Shown: positions 51,779-60,398 of the stretch, in pieces
How the letters are laid out: the number at the start of each line of letters is the position of its first letter
How positions within the stretch are numbered: the stretch's first letter is position 1
Assembly (NCBI RefSeq): GCF_003259615.1
Contig: NZ_QLLR01000018.1
Location: forward strand, 53,821-117,820
Reading direction: 5' to 3'
Length of the DNA: 64,000 nucleotides
From: Pedobacter cryoconitis
Lineage (GTDB): Bacteria; Bacteroidota; Bacteroidia; Sphingobacteriales; Sphingobacteriaceae
The notes under the pieces: generated by a model
Database searches by the model: none
What the model saw: only the letters and a program-made list of their open reading frames with translations
Told to the model about the DNA's origin: nothing
Made by a program: the position numbers and the translations under genes

Positions 51779-52080
51779 ATATTCTTTTCTAACAAAAAGA
51801 AAATTTTAACACTTTTTAAGTATTTATGATACAATGATGTTAATTGTACCTTTTACACTATGATAAACCCATTTATTTTTTCTGAAGGTAAGACTTAAAA
51901 CCTCCGGATTTGAGCGATCTGATCTAAAAAACACGATACCAGACATCAAAAAAATCTCAAAGAAGTCATTTATCTACCCTCACAGCCTCAGATCCAACAT
52001 ATATTTTAAAAACTTATTAAAATTTAAATTACTGTCTATGAATAGTTTAAAAAATAATTCAGATTTTAGTTCAGAATAAT

Positions 52081-52110
52081 TTGCTAACGTTATTATAATT
52101 CGTACTTTTG
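52081..52110 (+). promoter_or_regulatory. tRNA-His promoter (TTG-N19-TACTTTTG)
   Basis: A TTG at 52081-52083 and TACTTTTG at 52103-52110 are separated by exactly 19 bases, a full Bacteroidota sigma-A consensus, 17 bases before the tRNA. Confidence 0.75.
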
Positions 52111-52127
52111 TCAAACTGAAAAACACG

Positions 52128-52201
52128 GTGGTTTTAGCTCAGTTGGTTAGAGCATCGGTTTGTGGTACCGAGGGTCGTGGGTTCGAGCCCCATATTCCAC
52201 C
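52128..52201 (+). tRNA. tRNA-His (anticodon GTG)
   Basis: A cloverleaf can be folded: T8-A9, D arm from 52137, anticodon stem TCGGT/ACCGA with loop TTGTGGT (anticodon GTG), T arm with loop TTCGAGC, discriminator C73 at 52201. An extra G at 52127 is the -1 position pairing with C73, the identity element of tRNA-His. The acceptor stem pairs GTGG/CCAC, but positions 5:68 and 6:67 are U-U; see findings. CCA is not encoded. Confidence 0.93.
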
Positions 52202-52218
52202 CATTATAAAATCAGTAT

Positions 52219-52249
52219 AAAAGCAGTCTTTCGGGACTGCTTTTTTTTT
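52219..52249 (+). terminator. Intrinsic terminator after tRNA-His
   Basis: A 10-bp stem AAAAGCAGTC / GACTGCTTTT followed by a run of T. Confidence 0.92.
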
Positions 52250-52456
52250 GCCGGAATTTTTAACCCCGTCAGCAGTTCCTAAAGAAACAGGGGATCAATG
52301 CCAAAACAGGCAATTAATAAAATGCCATCACTATTATTTTCTCCATGAAACCTTCTTAAATGAAGGCTCTTGCCCCCATTTACATTTTCTTTTGTAATTT
52401 AGTCCCCTACACGAATTAAACACTATAACCCTGTTTATAGTAATTACAAAAGCATA

Positions 52457-52930
52457 ATGATTGAAATTTACACGGACGGTGCAGCAAGCGGAAATCCAGG
52501 GCCAGGAGGATACGGCGTAATATTACGTTCAGGTAGTCATTACAAAGAATTAAGCGGAGGCTTTCGTATGACGACCAATAACAGGATGGAACTACTTGCC
52601 GTTATCGAAGGACTTAATGCCATCAAACAACCAGGCGCAAAGGTCACCATTTATTCAGACTCTAAATACGTTGTAGATTCCGTAGAAAAGAAATGGGTAT
52701 TTGGCTGGGTTAAAAAAGGATTCAAGGATAAAAAGAATAAAGATCTCTGGATTCGTTACCTCGCAGTCCATAAATTACATGACATTAAATTCATCTGGAT
52801 CAAAGGACACAACGATCATCCTGAAAACGAAAGATGTGACGTATTAGCCGTTGCAGCTTCCAAAGACAGAGCAGCACAGCAAATCGATACAGAATTCGAA
52901 GCAGAAAGAAATAAAGCAACCTTATTGTAA
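52457..52930 (+). CDS. rnhA: Ribonuclease HI
   Basis: A 157-residue RNase H that cuts RNA in RNA-DNA hybrids. Catalytic residues are in IYTDGAASGNPGPGGYG (Asp), NNRMELLAVIEGL (Glu), IYSDSKYVVDSV (Asp) and the final HNDHPENERCDVLA (Asp). The C-terminus ends in a short basic/acidic tail. It stands alone; the 200-base gap upstream (52250-52456) shows no gene. Confidence 0.96.
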   Translation: MIEIYTDGAASGNPGPGGYGVILRSGSHYKELSGGFRMTTNNRMELLAVIEGLNAIKQPGAKVTIYSDSKYVVDSVEKKWVFGWVKKGFKDKKNKDLWIRYLAVHKLHDIKFIWIKGHNDHPENERCDVLAVAASKDRAAQQIDTEFEAERNKATLL

Positions 52931-52931
52931 A

Positions 52932-52964
52932 CAAAAAAGCGGGACAGATTAAATCTATCCCGCT
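52932..52964 (-). terminator. Intrinsic terminator after fbp (minus strand)
   Basis: A stem AGCGGGA / TCCCGCT, extended past a mismatch by AGATT/AATCT, with a T run on the minus strand. It ends the VOC-trmN6-phosphoesterase-fbp operon. Confidence 0.8.
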
Positions 52965-52982
52965 CCATATACTATAAGAAAA

Positions 52983-54014
52983 CTAAGCAGTTTTAACCTT
53001 CGATTCGGTTTCCGCGTAAGTAGCCATCATTTCCTCAGCCATTTTTACCATTTTTTCCGAACCGATAAAAATAGAAGATCTCTGGTGTAATTCCACCGGC
53101 TCGATCTCTAAAATCCTTCTGAAACCATCGGAAGCCGTACCACCCGCCTGCTCCACAATAAATGCCATCGGATTACACTCATACAACAACCTCAGTTTTC
53201 CATTCGGAGAACTTGCCGTAGTCGGATATATATATATACCGCCTTTAATTAAATTACGATGAATATCAGCAACCATAGAACCAATATACCTTGAAGTATA
53301 AGGTCTGTTAGTCGCTTCGTCATGAACCTGCGCATATTTAAGGTATTGCTTTACACCCATAGGGAAATGCACATAATTTCCTTCATTGATTGAATAAATA
53401 CTACCATCCTTAGGCACTTTCATATTAGGATGAGACAAACAGAACTCACCAATCGAAGGATCAAGCGTAAAACCATTCACCCCTTTACCAGTCGTATAAA
53501 CCAGCATCGTTGAAGACCCATAAATCACATAACCCGCTGCCACCTGCTCTGTACCCTTTTGAAGCACATCAGCCAAAGTAGCCATCCCTTCCACAGATTT
53601 TCTGCGGTAAATAGAAAAGATAGTTCCAACAGCTACATTAACATCAATATTTGACGAACCATCCAAAGGATCAATACATACAATGTATTTTGCATTTTTA
53701 GAGACCGGAGAATCGATTGGTACAAAATCATCTTCCTCTTCAGTTGCAACAATACAGCACTCTCCCCCGCTGGTCAGTGCAGAAATGAACTGGGTATTTG
53801 CGAAAACATCTAACTTTTTCTGCCCCTCCCCCTGGATATTTACTGTTCCTGCATCCCCGAGAATATCTACTAATCCTGCTTTATTTACCTCCCGGTTAAC
53901 AATTTTTGCGGCGATCCCAATATCTCTCAATAATCTGGAAAGCTCTCCTTTTGCGTAAGAGAAATCAGCCTGTTTCTCAATAATGAATTGTCCTAATGTT
54001 TTTATACCCGACAT
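52983..54014 (-). CDS. fbp: Fructose-1,6-bisphosphatase, class 1
   Basis: A 343-residue gluconeogenic enzyme. Metal sites are seen in VATEEEDD (Glu residues), YIVCIDPLDGSSNIDVNV (Asp, Asp) and the C-terminal NPMAFIVEQAGGTASDGF (Glu). Substrate phosphate contacts are expected in TSRYIGSMVADIHRNLIKGGIYIYP. Last gene of a four-gene minus operon; allosteric control cannot be read from sequence. Confidence 0.96.
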   Translation of the reverse strand: MSGIKTLGQFIIEKQADFSYAKGELSRLLRDIGIAAKIVNREVNKAGLVDILGDAGTVNIQGEGQKKLDVFANTQFISALTSGGECCIVATEEEDDFVPIDSPVSKNAKYIVCIDPLDGSSNIDVNVAVGTIFSIYRRKSVEGMATLADVLQKGTEQVAAGYVIYGSSTMLVYTTGKGVNGFTLDPSIGEFCLSHPNMKVPKDGSIYSINEGNYVHFPMGVKQYLKYAQVHDEATNRPYTSRYIGSMVADIHRNLIKGGIYIYPTTASSPNGKLRLLYECNPMAFIVEQAGGTASDGFRRILEIEPVELHQRSSIFIGSEKMVKMAEEMMATYAETESKVKTA

Positions 54015-54037
54015 ATATACTTAGTGTACTTTATACG

Positions 54038-54529
54038 TTACCTATTACCTATTTCTATGGCCTCTAAGGTATGGATTTTTTCTTCCGAAATACAAAAACG
54101 AATTAAAGTTTTAACTTTATGCCAGCCGGATTTACCTGCTGCACCCGGGTTTATATGCAAGCAACCAATTTTAGGATCAAACATTACTTTTAAAATATGA
54201 GAGTGCCCAGTGATAAAAAGCTTCGGGGGGTTAGTGTATATTTCACTCTTTACATTTGGGGCATATTTCCCAGGGTATCCGCCGATATGCGTTATCCAGA
54301 CATCGACATTTTCACAGTTAAAACGCAGATGCTCTGGAAACTCCGCTCTGATCTCTTTATCGTCAATATTTCCGTACACTCCTTTTAATGGCTTGAACGC
54401 TTTTAACTTTTCCGCAACATCAGGCCCAAAATCTCCCGCATGCCAGATCTCATCACAATCTTCAAAGTGCTTATAAACCGCATCATCCAGGTAACCATGC
54501 GTATCTGAAATCAATCCAATCTTTTTCAT
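54038..54529 (-). CDS. Metallophosphoesterase, YfcE/MJ0936 family
   Basis: A 163-residue calcineurin-like phosphoesterase. The metal ligands are in LISDTHG, HAGDFG, YGNIDD, WITHIGG and FITGHSH, all present. Relatives are phosphodiesterases of unknown natural substrate. It lies between trmN6 (32 bases) and fbp (23 bases) in the same operon. Confidence 0.9.
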   Translation of the reverse strand: MKKIGLISDTHGYLDDAVYKHFEDCDEIWHAGDFGPDVAEKLKAFKPLKGVYGNIDDKEIRAEFPEHLRFNCENVDVWITHIGGYPGKYAPNVKSEIYTNPPKLFITGHSHILKVMFDPKIGCLHINPGAAGKSGWHKVKTLIRFCISEEKIHTLEAIEIGNR

Positions 54530-54561
54530 TTAGAATGCCATTAAAATTTATTAAAAACTGT

Positions 54562-55266
54562 TTAAAAGGCCAGTAAAAAATCCCTGAGCAAACATTTATA
54601 CTGATCCGTGTATAAATTTTGCTCTTCATATATATACATGTGCTCTTCCAAAAGCGGCCCGTCAGCAAAACCCAAGCAAATAATCTGCCTGAAAGAAGCT
54701 TTAGTCTGATCCGAATATACATGAATAATCCTGGCAGGAAAAAGCTTTTGAAGTACTGCATTTACAACTACAGACTCCGCCTGCTTTACCGGAAGAATTA
54801 ACCAAAGCAAACCATCCTCAGTTAAAATACCCGCGGCCTTTTTCAACAACAAGTCAAAAAAGTCTTCATCCGCATGCCTGGCAATCTCCTTCCTCTTTTC
54901 AGGATTCTTTAAATCATTCACAAAATAAGGGGGATTGGAAACAATCAGCGAATACTTTAAAGCTGTTGTAAAATCTTCGAAAGAAGAATGAACCACGCTG
55001 GTTCTGTCCGTAAACGGAGAATTCAGACAGTTTTTTGCTGCTGCCAGAGCAGCAGACTCGTCAATTTCTACCGCATTAACCAAAGAAGAAGGAAAACGCT
55101 GTGCCATCATCAGTGCAATTACTCCAGTTCCAGTACCTATATCTAAAATATTTACAGGAGCCGGATGTTCCGCTACAGCTCCTAAAAGAACACCATCTGT
55201 ATTTATTTTCATCGCACAACCAGTCTGATCAACTTCAAACTGTTTAAATCTGAAAACACTCCCCAT
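54562..55266 (-). CDS. trmN6: tRNA1(Val) (adenine37-N6)-methyltransferase
   Basis: A 234-residue N6-adenine methyltransferase. The SAM motif is ILDIGTGTGVIALMMAQRF and the catalytic motif is SNPPYFVNDL. The N-terminal FRFKQFEVDQTGCAMKINTDGVLLGA is family-specific. It methylates A37 of tRNA-Val. The start ATG abuts the VOC stop codon with no gap, so the two are translationally coupled. Confidence 0.9.
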   Translation of the reverse strand: MGSVFRFKQFEVDQTGCAMKINTDGVLLGAVAEHPAPVNILDIGTGTGVIALMMAQRFPSSLVNAVEIDESAALAAAKNCLNSPFTDRTSVVHSSFEDFTTALKYSLIVSNPPYFVNDLKNPEKRKEIARHADEDFFDLLLKKAAGILTEDGLLWLILPVKQAESVVVNAVLQKLFPARIIHVYSDQTKASFRQIICLGFADGPLLEEHMYIYEEQNLYTDQYKCLLRDFLLAF

Positions 55267-55650
55267 TTAGCTTTGATAAATTTCAAGCGGCAATCCGTCA
55301 GGATCAGTAAAGAAAGTAAACTTCTTACCCGTATACTCATCTATCCTCAGTTCTTCTGTCACGACTCCTTTAGCATTTAGTGCAAAAGCTACAGCAGTTA
55401 CATCATCAACTTCAAAAGCTAAATGTCTCAATCCTGCTGCTTCTGGTCTGGATGGTCTTTCAGGAGGATTTTCAAAAGAAAATAATTCTATCTGATATAG
55501 TCCGTTTACTGACAAATCCAATTTATAAGATTTCCGTTCAGCTCTGTATACTTCCTGAACAACCGTTAAGCCTAATATATTAACATAGAAATTTTTGCTA
55601 ACCATATAATCGGTGCAAATAATAGCAACGTGATGAATTCTTTTGAACAT
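55267..55650 (-). CDS. VOC (glyoxalase-like) family protein
   Basis: A 127-residue vicinal-oxygen-chelate protein of the SMU1112c/YaeR type. The metal-binding His is in RIHHVAIICTDY, with LRHLAFEVDDV and the C-terminal DPDGLPLEIYQS glutamate. The reaction is unknown. First gene of the operon leading to fbp; the upstream gap to the glutamine synthetase gene is divergent. Confidence 0.88.
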   Translation of the reverse strand: MFKRIHHVAIICTDYMVSKNFYVNILGLTVVQEVYRAERKSYKLDLSVNGLYQIELFSFENPPERPSRPEAAGLRHLAFEVDDVTAVAFALNAKGVVTEELRIDEYTGKKFTFFTDPDGLPLEIYQS

Positions 55651-55978
55651 AATGTCGTTTCGTGTTTTAAATCCTGATCAAATGTAAATATTCTAAGCCT
55701 TTGAGCAGAAATTTAACATAAAAACAAGATTATCTTCAAATAATAAGGATAGAAATGACTAAATTCCAAAAAATAACATCAATTTAATAAAAAAAGCAAT
55801 CCTTCTTTAAACCAGCATTAAAGCCTAAAAAGCAGGATTAAAGGAACAAAACCATAACCAAAAGGAATAAAAAACCTAAAATAGCATTAATTAACATATT
55901 GATAATTGATTTTTTAGTCAGAATTATTCAATAATTAATTATAAAAATTATATTTTTGATCAAATTTTAAAGAAACTA
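55651..55978. other. 328-base intergenic region between VOC and glutamine synthetase genes
   Basis: AT-rich region with an imperfect direct repeat (AGCATTAAAG and AGGATTAAAG near 55815-55845) and a -7 box TATTTTTG at 55951-55958, 20 bases before glnN. It must contain two divergent promoters. No RNA gene or ORF is recognised. Confidence 0.5.
55951..55958 (+). promoter_or_regulatory. Candidate -7 box for glutamine synthetase (TATTTTTG)
   Basis: An exact TAnnTTTG match 20 bases before the ATG at 55979. Confidence 0.45.
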
Positions 55979-58162
55979 ATGAAAAGCTTAAGGACAAACG
56001 CATTAAAAGAGGCACAAACCAGAGTTTCACCAGAAGTTAAGGCTCCATCAGCCAAAATTTCTGAGTTTTTTGGCTCAAACGTGTTCGATAAAAAGAAAAT
56101 GAAAGACTTCTTATCTAAAGAAGTCTATGAAAAACTAATCTCAGCAATCGATCAGGGTGAATTAATTAATCAGGATGATGCCAATCAAATCGCTACAGCG
56201 ATGAAACATTGGGCGATGTCTAAAGGAGTTACACACTACACACACTGGTTTCAACCATTAACTGGCTCAACAGCTGAAAAACATGACTCTTTTTTCGAAC
56301 CTACGATTGATGGTCCGGTAGAAAAATTTGCAGGCAGTGCCTTAGTACAACAAGAACCAGATGCCTCAAGTTTTCCGAATGGTGGTATCAGAAATACTTT
56401 TGAAGCCAGAGGTTATACTGCATGGGACCCTTCTTCTCCAGCTTTCATTATGGAAAGTAAAGCAGGAAAGACCTTATGTATTCCAACTGTATTCGTAGCT
56501 TATACAGGTGAAGCATTAGATTATAAAGCTCCTTTATTAAAAGCATTAAACGCATTAGACAAAGCAGCAGTTGACGTTTGTCAATATTTCGATAAAGGAA
56601 TTGATAAAGTCACAGCTTCTTTAGGTATTGAGCAGGAATACTTCCTGGTTGACCTTGCTTTATTTAACGCACGTCCGGATTTAGCTTTAACAGGCCGTAC
56701 TTTATTTGGTCATATGTCCGCTAAAGGACAACAATTAGATGATCATTATTTCGGATCAATCCCTGAGCGTGTATTCACATTCATGGTAGATTTTGAAAAT
56801 GAAGCCTTTAAATTAGGTATTCCTTTAAAAACACGTCACAATGAGGTTGCACCATTGCAATTTGAATGTGCACCATTATATGAAGAAATCAACCTGGCTA
56901 TCGATCACAATCAATTATTGATGGATCTGATGGAAAAAGTTGCACGCCGTCATAACTTCAAAGTGTTATTACATGAGAAGCCATATGCAGGTATCAACGG
57001 TTCAGGTAAACATAACAACTGGTCATTAATCACCAATACAGGTAAAAACCTGTTAGCTCCAGGTAAAACGCCTAAAAACAACCTGATGTTCCTTGCTTTC
57101 TTTGTGAATACAATCAAAGCCGTACACGAACACGCAGATTTATTAAGAGCAAGTATTGCTTCAGTAAGTAATGACCACCGTTTAGGCGCTAACGAAGCAC
57201 CACCGGCAATCATTTCTATCTTCTTAGGTCAGCAATTGAACGAAGTATTAGATGAAATCGAACACTCACGTATCAGCAAAAAAATTAAAGAAGATAACGC
57301 ATTGTGGTTAGGTATCCCTAAAATCCCGCAAATCTTATTAGACAATACCGACCGTAACCGTACTTCACCATTTGCCTTTACAGGTAATAAATTTGAATTA
57401 CGTGCCGTAGGATCTTCTGCAAACTCATCAGCACCGATGACAGTTCTGAACTCTATCATGGCAGATCAGCTGGTTAAATTTAAAGTTGAAGTAGATAAAC
57501 TGATCAAAAAAGGTGAGAAAAAAGACATCGCTCTTTTAACAATCATCAAAAAATACATTAAAGAATCAAAAGATATTCGTTTCGAAGGAAATGGTTACAG
57601 CCAGGATTGGGAAGATGAAGCAGCTAAACGTGGTCTTGCGAACATCAAAACTACTCCATTAGCCTTAGACGCTTATATTTCTGAGAAATCAACTGAATTA
57701 TTTGAAAGAGCAAACATCTTCACTAAACGTGAGCTGCATGCACGTCATGACATTCTTTTAGAAAGTTATTACAAAAAATTACAGATTGAAGCCAGAGTAA
57801 TGGGTGAAGTTGCGAATACCATGATTATTCCTGCTTGTATCGCTTATCAGAATACCTTGTTGGAGAATGCAAAAAGCATTAAAGAATTAGGCTTATCAAA
57901 AGAAGCATTAGTTGCACCATTAGCGATCATCAACAAATTATCTGATCACTTATCAATCGTAAAAACTACAATTGATGAAATGTTAGAAGCACGTAAAGTT
58001 GCCAATACCATTGAAGATTCAAGAGAAAAAGCTATCGCTTACGATGAGAAAGTTAAATCTCATTTTGATACCATCCGTTACAACGTTGACAAATTAGAGC
58101 AAATTGTAGATGACAGCGTTTGGCCATTACCAAAATTCAGAGAGTTGTTATTTTTAAAATAG
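55979..58162 (+). CDS. glnN: Glutamine synthetase, type III
   Basis: A 727-residue type III glutamine synthetase, far longer than type I. Characteristic segments are HWFQPLTGSTAEKHDSFF, ASLGIEQEYFLVD, LHEKPYAGINGSGKHNNWS and RTSPFAFTGNKFELRAVGSSANSSAPM. It combines glutamate, ammonia and ATP to form glutamine in the cytoplasm. A long helical C-terminal region follows after about residue 480. It is a single-gene unit with its own terminator. Confidence 0.96.
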   Translation: MKSLRTNALKEAQTRVSPEVKAPSAKISEFFGSNVFDKKKMKDFLSKEVYEKLISAIDQGELINQDDANQIATAMKHWAMSKGVTHYTHWFQPLTGSTAEKHDSFFEPTIDGPVEKFAGSALVQQEPDASSFPNGGIRNTFEARGYTAWDPSSPAFIMESKAGKTLCIPTVFVAYTGEALDYKAPLLKALNALDKAAVDVCQYFDKGIDKVTASLGIEQEYFLVDLALFNARPDLALTGRTLFGHMSAKGQQLDDHYFGSIPERVFTFMVDFENEAFKLGIPLKTRHNEVAPLQFECAPLYEEINLAIDHNQLLMDLMEKVARRHNFKVLLHEKPYAGINGSGKHNNWSLITNTGKNLLAPGKTPKNNLMFLAFFVNTIKAVHEHADLLRASIASVSNDHRLGANEAPPAIISIFLGQQLNEVLDEIEHSRISKKIKEDNALWLGIPKIPQILLDNTDRNRTSPFAFTGNKFELRAVGSSANSSAPMTVLNSIMADQLVKFKVEVDKLIKKGEKKDIALLTIIKKYIKESKDIRFEGNGYSQDWEDEAAKRGLANIKTTPLALDAYISEKSTELFERANIFTKRELHARHDILLESYYKKLQIEARVMGEVANTMIIPACIAYQNTLLENAKSIKELGLSKEALVAPLAIINKLSDHLSIVKTTIDEMLEARKVANTIEDSREKAIAYDEKVKSHFDTIRYNVDKLEQIVDDSVWPLPKFRELLFLK

Positions 58163-58184
58163 AATTCCATTAATTTACTGATAT

Positions 58185-58220
58185 AACCTCTGCAATAAAA
58201 TGCAGAGGTTATTTTTTTTT
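58185..58220 (+). terminator. Intrinsic terminator after glutamine synthetase
   Basis: A 10-bp stem AACCTCTGCA / TGCAGAGGTT with a 6-base loop, followed by T9. Confidence 0.93.
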
Positions 58221-58250
58221 GTTTGAATCGTCTACATTCGGACGTTTCTC

Positions 58251-58258
58251 TATCTTTG
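58251..58258 (+). promoter_or_regulatory. Candidate -7 box for purM (TATCTTTG)
   Basis: An exact TAnnTTTG match 7 bases before the purM ATG, which predicts an almost leaderless mRNA. A TTTG lies 25 bases upstream, slightly far for a -33 element. Confidence 0.45.
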
Positions 58259-58265
58259 CAGCAAT

Positions 58266-59447
58266 ATGAGTGATAACAGGTACAACCAGCGTGGCGTTTC
58301 GGCTTCGAAAGAAGATGTGCATCAAGCCATCAAAAACATAGACAAGGGTATTTTCCCACAAGCATTTTGTAAAATCATCCCTGATATATTGGGTAATGAC
58401 GATACTTTCTGTAATATTATGCACGCTGATGGTGCAGGTACTAAATCCTCTTTAGCTTACGTATACTGGAAAGAAACCGGTGATATTTCTGTGTGGAAAG
58501 GCATTGCACAAGATGCGATCATTATGAACCTTGATGATTTAATCTGTGTAGGTGCTACAGATCATATTTTACTATCATCAACAATCGGCAGAAATAAAAA
58601 CCTGATTACAGGAGAAGTTATTGCTGCAATTATCAATGGAACAGAAGAAATTCTTGCCGAACTCAGAGAAATGGGTATTTCTATTTATTCTACAGGCGGT
58701 GAAACTGCTGATGTAGGTGATCTGGTACGTACTATTATTGTAGATTCAACTGTCACCTGCCGCATTAAGCGCGACGAAGTGATCAGTAATCACAACATTC
58801 AAAAAGGAGACGTTATCGTTGGCTTATCCTCTTCAGGTCAGGCAACCTATGAAACAGAATATAATGGTGGTATGGGCTCTAATGGTCTAACCTCTGCACG
58901 TCATGATGTCTTTGATAAATCAGTAGCAGACAGTTATCCTGAAAGCTTTGATCCGGCAGTACCTTACGACCTGGTTTTTTCAGGCGGTAAAAAGCTGACA
59001 GATAAAATCCGTATCGATGAAAACACAGCGCTCACTATTGGAAAACTGGTACTCTCTCCTACCCGTACCTATGCACCGATTATCAAAAAGGTATTAGAGA
59101 AACACAGAAGTCAGATTCACGGCTTAGTACATTGCAGCGGTGGTGCGCAAACTAAAGTACTTCACTTTATCAATGATAATATCCACGTAATTAAAGATAA
59201 CCTATTCCCTGTTCCGCCACTTTTTGAATTAATTCAGGAACAATCAGGAACAGCCTGGAAAGAAATGTACAAAGTATTTAATATGGGTCACCGTATGGAA
59301 ATATATGTACCACAGGAAATCGCTTATGACATTATAGCAATTTCTAAAAGCTTTAACATCGACGCACAAATCATCGGCCGTGTAGAAGAATCTACACATA
59401 AACAAGTAACCATTACCAGTGAAAAAGGGCAATTCAATTACGAATAA
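58266..59447 (+). CDS. purM: Phosphoribosylformylglycinamidine cyclo-ligase (AIR synthase)
   Basis: A 393-residue PurM-type ATP-dependent enzyme that closes the imidazole ring in purine synthesis. It has HADGAGTKSSLAYVYWKETGD (nucleotide-binding), MNLDDLICVGAT, STGGETADVGDLV, GDVIVGLSSSGQATYE and HCSGGAQTKVL. It is longer than the E. coli enzyme (345) as usual in Bacteroidota, so orthologue naming is likely but not certain (AIR synthase-related protein is the safe name). Single-gene unit. Confidence 0.86.
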   Translation: MSDNRYNQRGVSASKEDVHQAIKNIDKGIFPQAFCKIIPDILGNDDTFCNIMHADGAGTKSSLAYVYWKETGDISVWKGIAQDAIIMNLDDLICVGATDHILLSSTIGRNKNLITGEVIAAIINGTEEILAELREMGISIYSTGGETADVGDLVRTIIVDSTVTCRIKRDEVISNHNIQKGDVIVGLSSSGQATYETEYNGGMGSNGLTSARHDVFDKSVADSYPESFDPAVPYDLVFSGGKKLTDKIRIDENTALTIGKLVLSPTRTYAPIIKKVLEKHRSQIHGLVHCSGGAQTKVLHFINDNIHVIKDNLFPVPPLFELIQEQSGTAWKEMYKVFNMGHRMEIYVPQEIAYDIIAISKSFNIDAQIIGRVEESTHKQVTITSEKGQFNYE

Positions 59448-59466
59448 CCTTTATAAGATATAGATG

Positions 59467-59500
59467 AAAAGGGCTTGTTTAAAACAAGCCCTTTTTTTTT
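59467..59500. terminator. Bidirectional terminator
   Basis: Arms AAAAGGGCTTGTT and its complement, followed by T9, between convergent purM and the AraC-family gene. Confidence 0.92.
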
Positions 59501-59508
59501 GCTTTTTA

Positions 59509-60231
59509 TTAAATCATTATGAAGTCCCAAAATAAAATGGAGCACAGCAGATTCCCTGTATTCTTTAACGAGGATGGAGAGAAACTAAATTTTTTCTTAA
59601 ACGCTGCAGAAAAATGATTACCACAACTATATCCTACTACTGCTGCAATCTGTTTGAGACTATAACCAGGTTTATTCAGTAATAACGCTTTCGCCTTTTG
59701 CATTTTAAGTTCAGAAGCATAACTATTAATCGTCTGTCCCATAATCTCCTTAAAACCAGCCTGAAGCTTAGTACGGTTCATTCCTGCCCTTTCTGCTAAT
59801 CCTGCAATAGAAATATTCTTTGAAAGATTCTGGCTGATTACCCTGGCAACCATTTCAAAACTGGCAATATCCTTTTTACTCCACATATTGATATGTTCTG
59901 CAGCACTTTCCTGCGCTTCAATGACTATAACGATAAGCTCACAGATTTTGATTTTGGTGTAAAAATTAGTGTACTTACCAGAACTGCGTCCGGTAAGCTC
60001 AGTTAAAATCTTCTGAACAGCATAGCCAATTTTATACAATTGATGCCCGGAGAGCTGAACGGGTAAAGTAGCAGCGAAGTTATTATCAAAAGTAGCATCC
60101 GGAAGAAACAATAAAGTTCCCGAATCTATTGATTTTATGCCTGCCTTATGCACTACAGCATATTCCTGTTTATGGATACTTATTGATTCAATATGTATCT
60201 CTTTTCCCTGCTTAATATAAACTTCTACCAT
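59509..60231 (-). CDS. AraC-family transcriptional regulator
   Basis: A 240-residue regulator. The C-terminal AraC DNA-binding domain spans about 135-225: NISIAGLAERAGMNRTKLQAGFKEIMGQT (first helix-turn-helix) and SLKQIAAVVGYSCGNHFSAAFKKKF (second). The N-terminal 120 residues match the ligand-free-like half of PchR-type regulators. It is divergent from the PepSY gene, and the 167-base gap contains three evenly spaced half-sites, which makes it the obvious regulator of that gene. Confidence 0.88.
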   Translation of the reverse strand: MVEVYIKQGKEIHIESISIHKQEYAVVHKAGIKSIDSGTLLFLPDATFDNNFAATLPVQLSGHQLYKIGYAVQKILTELTGRSSGKYTNFYTKIKICELIVIVIEAQESAAEHINMWSKKDIASFEMVARVISQNLSKNISIAGLAERAGMNRTKLQAGFKEIMGQTINSYASELKMQKAKALLLNKPGYSLKQIAAVVGYSCGNHFSAAFKKKFSFSPSSLKNTGNLLCSILFWDFIMI

Positions 60232-60260
60232 TACGCCTGCTGATTCCGTACACTTTTCTG

Positions 60261-60268
60261 CAAAATTA
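60261..60268 (-). promoter_or_regulatory. Candidate -7 box for AraC-family gene (TAATTTTG)
   Basis: An exact TAnnTTTG match on the minus strand, 29 bases before the regulator's ATG, next to the first half-site. Confidence 0.4.
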
Positions 60269-60299
60269 GTAGTTCAAATACACTACTTTTGCTCGTAGT
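60269..60299. promoter_or_regulatory. Three half-sites GTAGT-N8-ACTAC-N8-GTAGT
   Basis: GTAGT at 60269-60273, ACTAC at 60282-60286 and GTAGT at 60295-60299 are separated by 8 bases each, so they repeat every 13 bases in alternating orientation. The middle one overlaps a -7 box TACTTTTG at 60284-60291 for the PepSY gene. It is a good candidate operator for the divergent AraC regulator. Confidence 0.5.
60284..60291 (+). promoter_or_regulatory. Candidate -7 box for PepSY gene (TACTTTTG)
   Basis: An exact TAnnTTTG match 107 bases before the PepSY ATG, lying within the half-site cluster. Confidence 0.45.
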
Positions 60300-60398
60300 C
60301 AATAACAAGTCTAAATAAACGCAAAAGAAACAACACATGCAAATTTTCACCAGACAACCTTTTGCTTTTTTTATACCCTTCAAGAAATACAGCAAATA

